64,000 nt of DNA from Parabacteroides timonensis. Lineage in GTDB: Bacteria > Bacteroidota > Bacteroidia > Bacteroidales > Tannerellaceae. Location: contig NZ_LT669941.1 in assembly GCF_900128505.1 (NCBI RefSeq), positions 1,424,048 to 1,488,047 of the forward strand, in the 5' to 3' direction. The notes below the pieces were generated by a model. The model ran no database searches, was not told the DNA's origin, and saw nothing but the letters and a program-made list of their open reading frames with translations. Shown here piece after piece: positions 62,001 through 64,000 of this stretch. The position numbers and the translations under genes were made by a program. Position 1 is the stretch's first letter. Each line of letters opens with the position of its first letter.

Positions 62001-62441
62001 TCCGTTTGTGGTACCTTTTACCACAACATTAGCACCAATAATAGGATCACCAAGCTGATCCTTTACAAGACCTGTAATTCTCTTCCCTTCCTGAGCTACA
62101 GAAGGTGTTGCATTACGGGTTAGAACAATGTAGTCATTCTCAAATGCAAATCGGACATCCGAGTCTCCGAAGACATCTTTCAAATATTGCGAGACTGCTT
62201 TTTTTCCCGTTTTTACAGAAATGACTTCGTCTACATTAACTTCGTTTTTACTATAAACAAACAGATAATCTGTTTGCTTTTCAACCTGATCGATGAAACT
62301 ACCGATCGTTAAATTCTTTCCGTTGATATTCACCTTTGCATTTTGCGAACTGGTATTTGCCGCAAAAGAAGAGAATGCGCAACAGAGAAGAAGGAAAGCT
62401 GAAATTCTCATAATGCTTAGAAATTTCGGTTCTTTTTTCAT
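59052..62441 (-). CDS. SusC/RagA-family TonB-dependent transporter with STN domain
   Basis: A 1129-residue outer-membrane protein: signal peptide (SSFAANTSS), STN domain at about 35-110 (NLTIGSFIDQVEKQTDYLFV), carboxypeptidase-like domain (ITGLVKDQLGDPIIGANVVV), TonB box region (DEVVVVGYGTQKK), plug (IDGVPRDNMTRLDPNDIESM) and a 22-strand barrel ending in FSVGVNVKF. The STN domain fits control through the FecR anti-sigma factor encoded just upstream: glycan binding outside would free the ECF sigma factor. Together with SusD it imports the oligosaccharide. Confidence 0.96.
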   Translation of the reverse strand: MKKEPKFLSIMRISAFLLLCCAFSSFAANTSSQNAKVNINGKNLTIGSFIDQVEKQTDYLFVYSKNEVNVDEVISVKTGKKAVSQYLKDVFGDSDVRFAFENDYIVLTRNATPSVAQEGKRITGLVKDQLGDPIIGANVVVKGTTNGVITDIDGNFILQNVPANAVIQISYIGYLAQEIPVGNKSSFDILLLEDTQKLDEVVVVGYGTQKKVTLTGAVSAIQSDEIITTKNENAQNMLTGKIPGVRVMQKSAEPGSFNNNFDIRGMGDPLIIIDGVPRDNMTRLDPNDIESMSVLKDASAAIYGVRAANGVVLITTKKGKEGRVELEYSGNVGWQNPSGAVKSVSAADWMTLKNEKSMHNVNGGTLLYSLDEIEAYRNGTKQGTDWYDAVMRPLAPQTQHTLSARGGNEKTHYYMSAGYLYQESFLRSNSLNYDRFNVRSNVTSKITDRLTIDLNMSGIMDQKDQPYQNSDWIIRAMQRSPATQPIYANNNPDYLLYGWIEGDNPVAMMDADQVGYKKYNNKWFQTSAQATYDVPWIEGLQMKGMFSYDYQIADNKIYARTYNEYEYDDATSEYIAREREGTSTFRREHYTKQSWLYQVSLNYNHTFNEDHNVTGLLLLEGQRRDGDNFFAKRELALDLDQLFAGNTDNQEGNMSTGDSDLYQEANMGLVGKFGYDYKSKYLAEFSFRYDGSSMFGTGSQWGFFPSGSIGWRISEEDFWKDSKLSFINNAKIRASYGKLGDDSASSYQFITGYTYPASGDYNKRPGGYVFNGSYVNSTANKGIANTNITWYIAKTFDVGFDLDAWNRLLGLSVDYFSRTRTGLLATRSTSLPTVVGASLPQENLNGDFTQGFDLEISHYNRIGDFGYNLKGIFSYVRTKDTYIERGASGNSYENWRNNTNQRYQNIVWGYGDGGRYTSYADIANSNVYAGYSTLPGDYKYLDWNGDGIISDLDKYPIGYENRPLINFSLNIGADWKGFDLNLLFQGAAMQYNRYIEQLREPMWGNDYSNALDYFMDRWHPVDPTADPYNPSTEWVSGEYAYTGTLADEYSAYNVHNSSYVRLKSAELGYTFPQKWIGKSGIKNLRLYVNGYNLFTIKGVPFDPEHSGNDSYGNLYPLNRTFSVGVNVKF

Positions 62442-62448
62442 AACTTTG
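62441..62448 (+). promoter_or_regulatory. Plus-strand -7 box at the susC start codon
   Basis: TAACTTTG, a perfect TAnnTTTG, starts on the base complementary to the susC ATG and points away from susC, opposite to all surrounding genes. No clear -33 TTTG; it would start a transcript at about 62455. Confidence 0.45.
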
Positions 62449-62454
62449 CTTCGT

Positions 62455-62529
62455 TTACTTGTTAATACTTAATTTATTTAGTGTTAGCAACAGCCGTTGG
62501 ATGCGGTAACATCCAACGGCTGTTTTTAT
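62455..62529 (+). ncRNA. Candidate antisense RNA (DonS-like) against the susC leader
   Basis: A short plus-strand unit runs from the -7 box at 62441 to a strong terminator ending at about 62529, roughly 75 nt, in the fecR-susC gap. It would be complementary to the 5' leader of susC mRNA. Antisense RNAs at this exact place are known from Bacteroides PULs, such as DonS in the N-glycan locus of B. fragilis, and repress the PUL. Start and end are estimates; expression cannot be seen here. Confidence 0.5.
62489..62529 (+). terminator. Strong plus-strand terminator in the fecR-susC gap
   Basis: A perfect 15-bp stem (AACAGCCGTTGGATG and complement) with a 6-nt loop. The T-run lies on the plus strand only; on the minus strand it is followed by GCTAACAC, so it is not a good terminator for fecR. 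Confidence 0.75.
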
Positions 62530-62614
62530 ATAAAAACTCAATCCGTCATAGGCTATTACTGATTTAAAAGGTTATACATATATTTATTTTTTCTCCTTGT
62601 TGTCTAGTCATGTT

Positions 62615-63595
62615 TCAACGTATTGTAATCTTATTCAGCTCTTCATCCTTCAGATATGAAAAATAATATATCTTCTGTAAAGTCTTCAAAACGCTTTCTA
62701 TGCCATCCCTTTGGCGGAACTTACCGCTGAACTTGTAATTATTCAGCTTTCTGTTCTTTGTCTCTATGGTGATATCATAATAAAGCTCCAGTCTTTTGAT
62801 AATATCACTGAAAGCAACATCATCGAAAGCATAAATACCTTCTTTCCATAATAAAAAGTCGGTATTATCCATCTTGCTTTTCACCAACCGTCCGTCTTTC
62901 AACTCCGCATAGTCATTCGGACTCATAAACATGGCAACCGATTCATTCCCCGACTTATAGAGTTTGACCGACCCTTCGATCAATGCGGTATTAAATTCAT
63001 TTTTCCCTTTATAAGCAAAGACATTGAACTTAGTTCCCAGTACTTTTATATCCAGTTTTTCCGTGGAAACAATAAATGGGGCTTCTTCATTGCGGGAGAC
63101 TTCAAAAAAAGCTTCTCCATCCAATTCCACCTTTCGTTCCTCATCGGCAAACCGGTTGGGATAACGTAAATGGGAACGGGCATTCAGCCAGACAACTGTT
63201 CCATCATGCAATTTTACCCGGGCACGCTGGCCCGGCGGAGTCGAGAATTCTTCGAAGGCTAACTGTTCATCGATTGCACTATCATGCCGATAATCCATTA
63301 TAAGCCAGGTCGACAGGATAGCCATACAGATAGCTGCCGCATATCCTACCAGATGCCTGGTCAGGCCTACGAACTTCTTTTCCTCTTTTTTATGAGCTTT
63401 TTTGAATTGGATAAGTTTACCGACAGCTTTCATCTCATCGTCTTTTACGGGTAGTGAAGCCGACAAAGCACACAGATTCTGCGTAGACACGAACTCCTTG
63501 TGCAAATTCTTATCTGTTTGCATCAAAGAGAATAACTCTGCTTTTTCCTCTGCCGTTATATCCTTATTGAAATATTTAGTAATTAAACTATGCAT
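62615..63595 (-). CDS. FecR-family anti-sigma factor
   Basis: A 326-residue inner-membrane protein: short cytoplasmic part (about 1-85), one membrane helix (GYAAAICMAILSTWLIM), then the FecR domain (FSTPPGQRARVKLHDGTVVWLNA, VELDGEAFFEVSRNEEAPFIV) and a C-terminal STN-like DUF4974 part (IIKRLELYYDITIE...LNNYKFSGKF). It holds the ECF sigma factor and receives the signal from the STN domain of SusC. ATG at 63595 (MHSLITKYF) is chosen over a longer frame. Confidence 0.95.
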   Translation of the reverse strand: MHSLITKYFNKDITAEEKAELFSLMQTDKNLHKEFVSTQNLCALSASLPVKDDEMKAVGKLIQFKKAHKKEEKKFVGLTRHLVGYAAAICMAILSTWLIMDYRHDSAIDEQLAFEEFSTPPGQRARVKLHDGTVVWLNARSHLRYPNRFADEERKVELDGEAFFEVSRNEEAPFIVSTEKLDIKVLGTKFNVFAYKGKNEFNTALIEGSVKLYKSGNESVAMFMSPNDYAELKDGRLVKSKMDNTDFLLWKEGIYAFDDVAFSDIIKRLELYYDITIETKNRKLNNYKFSGKFRQRDGIESVLKTLQKIYYFSYLKDEELNKITIR

Positions 63596-63663
63596 TTTCC
63601 GACTTTTATAAGGGAGAGCGTTTAAAAATTTATTTTCCCCCAAAGCCGCCTAAAAAATAAATG

Positions 63664-64000
63664 TTATTTAACAAATATAAGAAAGAGTAATAAAGGTAGG
63701 TAGTCTTTCAGTTCTGTTTTTAGTTTCTTCAAGGCAATGGTCATTTGGTTCTCAACCGTACTGACAGAGATATTCAATTCTTCCGCAATTTCACGGTTTT
63801 TCTTTCCTTCAATACGGCTTTTCAAAAAGATTTCCCGGCAACGTTCAGGCAGTTTATTGATTGCCTCCGTCAATATCCGTTCGATATCCTCCTCTGATGT
63901 TAAAGTATAATTCAATGATTCGAGAGAAGACAATTTAGCTTTAAATTCCTGCTGAAACTCTTCTATGACCAAACGATGCCTTAAGTAGTCTAAACATTTA
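63664..64000 (-). CDS. ECF-type RNA polymerase sigma factor (partial)
   Basis: The C-terminal 111 residues of a sigma-70 family ECF factor; the frame stays open through the right edge (KCLDYLRHRLVIEEF...). Region 4 is clear: INKLPERCREIFLKSRIEGK, then NREIAEELNISVSTVENQM. With FecR (68 bp downstream) and STN-SusC it forms the standard trans-envelope switch that turns on the GH92 locus. The N-terminal region 2 lies outside the window. Confidence 0.93.
   Translation of the reverse strand, partial: KCLDYLRHRLVIEEFQQEFKAKLSSLESLNYTLTSEEDIERILTEAINKLPERCREIFLKSRIEGKKNREIAEELNISVSTVENQMTIALKKLKTELKDYLPLLLFLIFVK

Overview
The window looks like chromosomal DNA of a gut Bacteroidales, most likely Parabacteroides or a close relative. 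Supporting signs are a SusC/SusD glycan-utilisation locus with ECF sigma and FecR, an UpxY antiterminator, Bacteroides-type promoters (TTTG, about 20 bp, TAnnTTTG), weak use of Shine-Dalgarno sites, DUF4248, VirE/DUF3987 and HU cassette genes, and many lipoproteins. The genus is an inference from these families; no rRNA is present.

Layout. 1-668: a cut-off Tat-signal gene, then tRNA-Thr and tRNA-Tyr. 804-19108 (all minus strand): a long run headed by an IclR regulator. Its first five genes encode IclR, a secreted propeller plus di-haem cytochrome, a Rid/chorismatase-fold protein, a Cys-rich cupin lipoprotein and a 1334-residue di-haem protein that ends in a formylglycine-enzyme (SUMF1) domain. 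Next come a fused system II cytochrome c synthase (CcsBA) and a VOC-DhaK-DhaL-LsrF-like set. A PQQ-propeller lipoprotein, a sodium symporter and a GH130 mannoside phosphorylase complete the run. The two haem proteins together repeat the domain plan of anammox hydrazine synthase (alpha subunit, and a fused beta-gamma chain), fused to SUMF1. This is the strongest candidate for an undescribed system.

19244-26503: a TetR-controlled efflux operon (TolC, HlyD, two ABC ATPases, two permeases), interrupted by a hairpin-rich repeat. 26548-31096: GH43, L-serine dehydratase and two DUF1624-type acyltransferases. 31145-33355: CobQ and a CpsB-like PHP phosphatase, convergent. 33521-42664: a cassette of GH73, HU, DUF4248, VirE/DUF3987 primase-helicase, a 22-bp-phased repeat array with palindromes, a second HU translationally coupled to a large GLUG-repeat surface protein, a second copy of the hairpin-rich repeat, a lone antitoxin-like gene and an orphan UpxY. 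It resembles the flank of a capsule locus without the capsule genes. 42745-46755: a Tat-exported Gfo/Idh/MocA oxidoreductase and a cytoplasmic hybrid histidine kinase.

46838-64000: a polysaccharide utilisation locus on the minus strand, in transcription order ECF sigma (cut by the window end), FecR, SusC with STN domain, SusD, DUF3823 glycan-binding lipoprotein, a TIM-barrel hydrolase and three GH92 alpha-mannosidases. High-mannose glycans of N-linked type are the likely substrate. A plus-strand promoter-like box and terminator between fecR and susC suggest an antisense RNA of the DonS kind. The GH130 enzyme at the other end of the window would handle the Man-beta-1,4-GlcNAc core left by such a locus.
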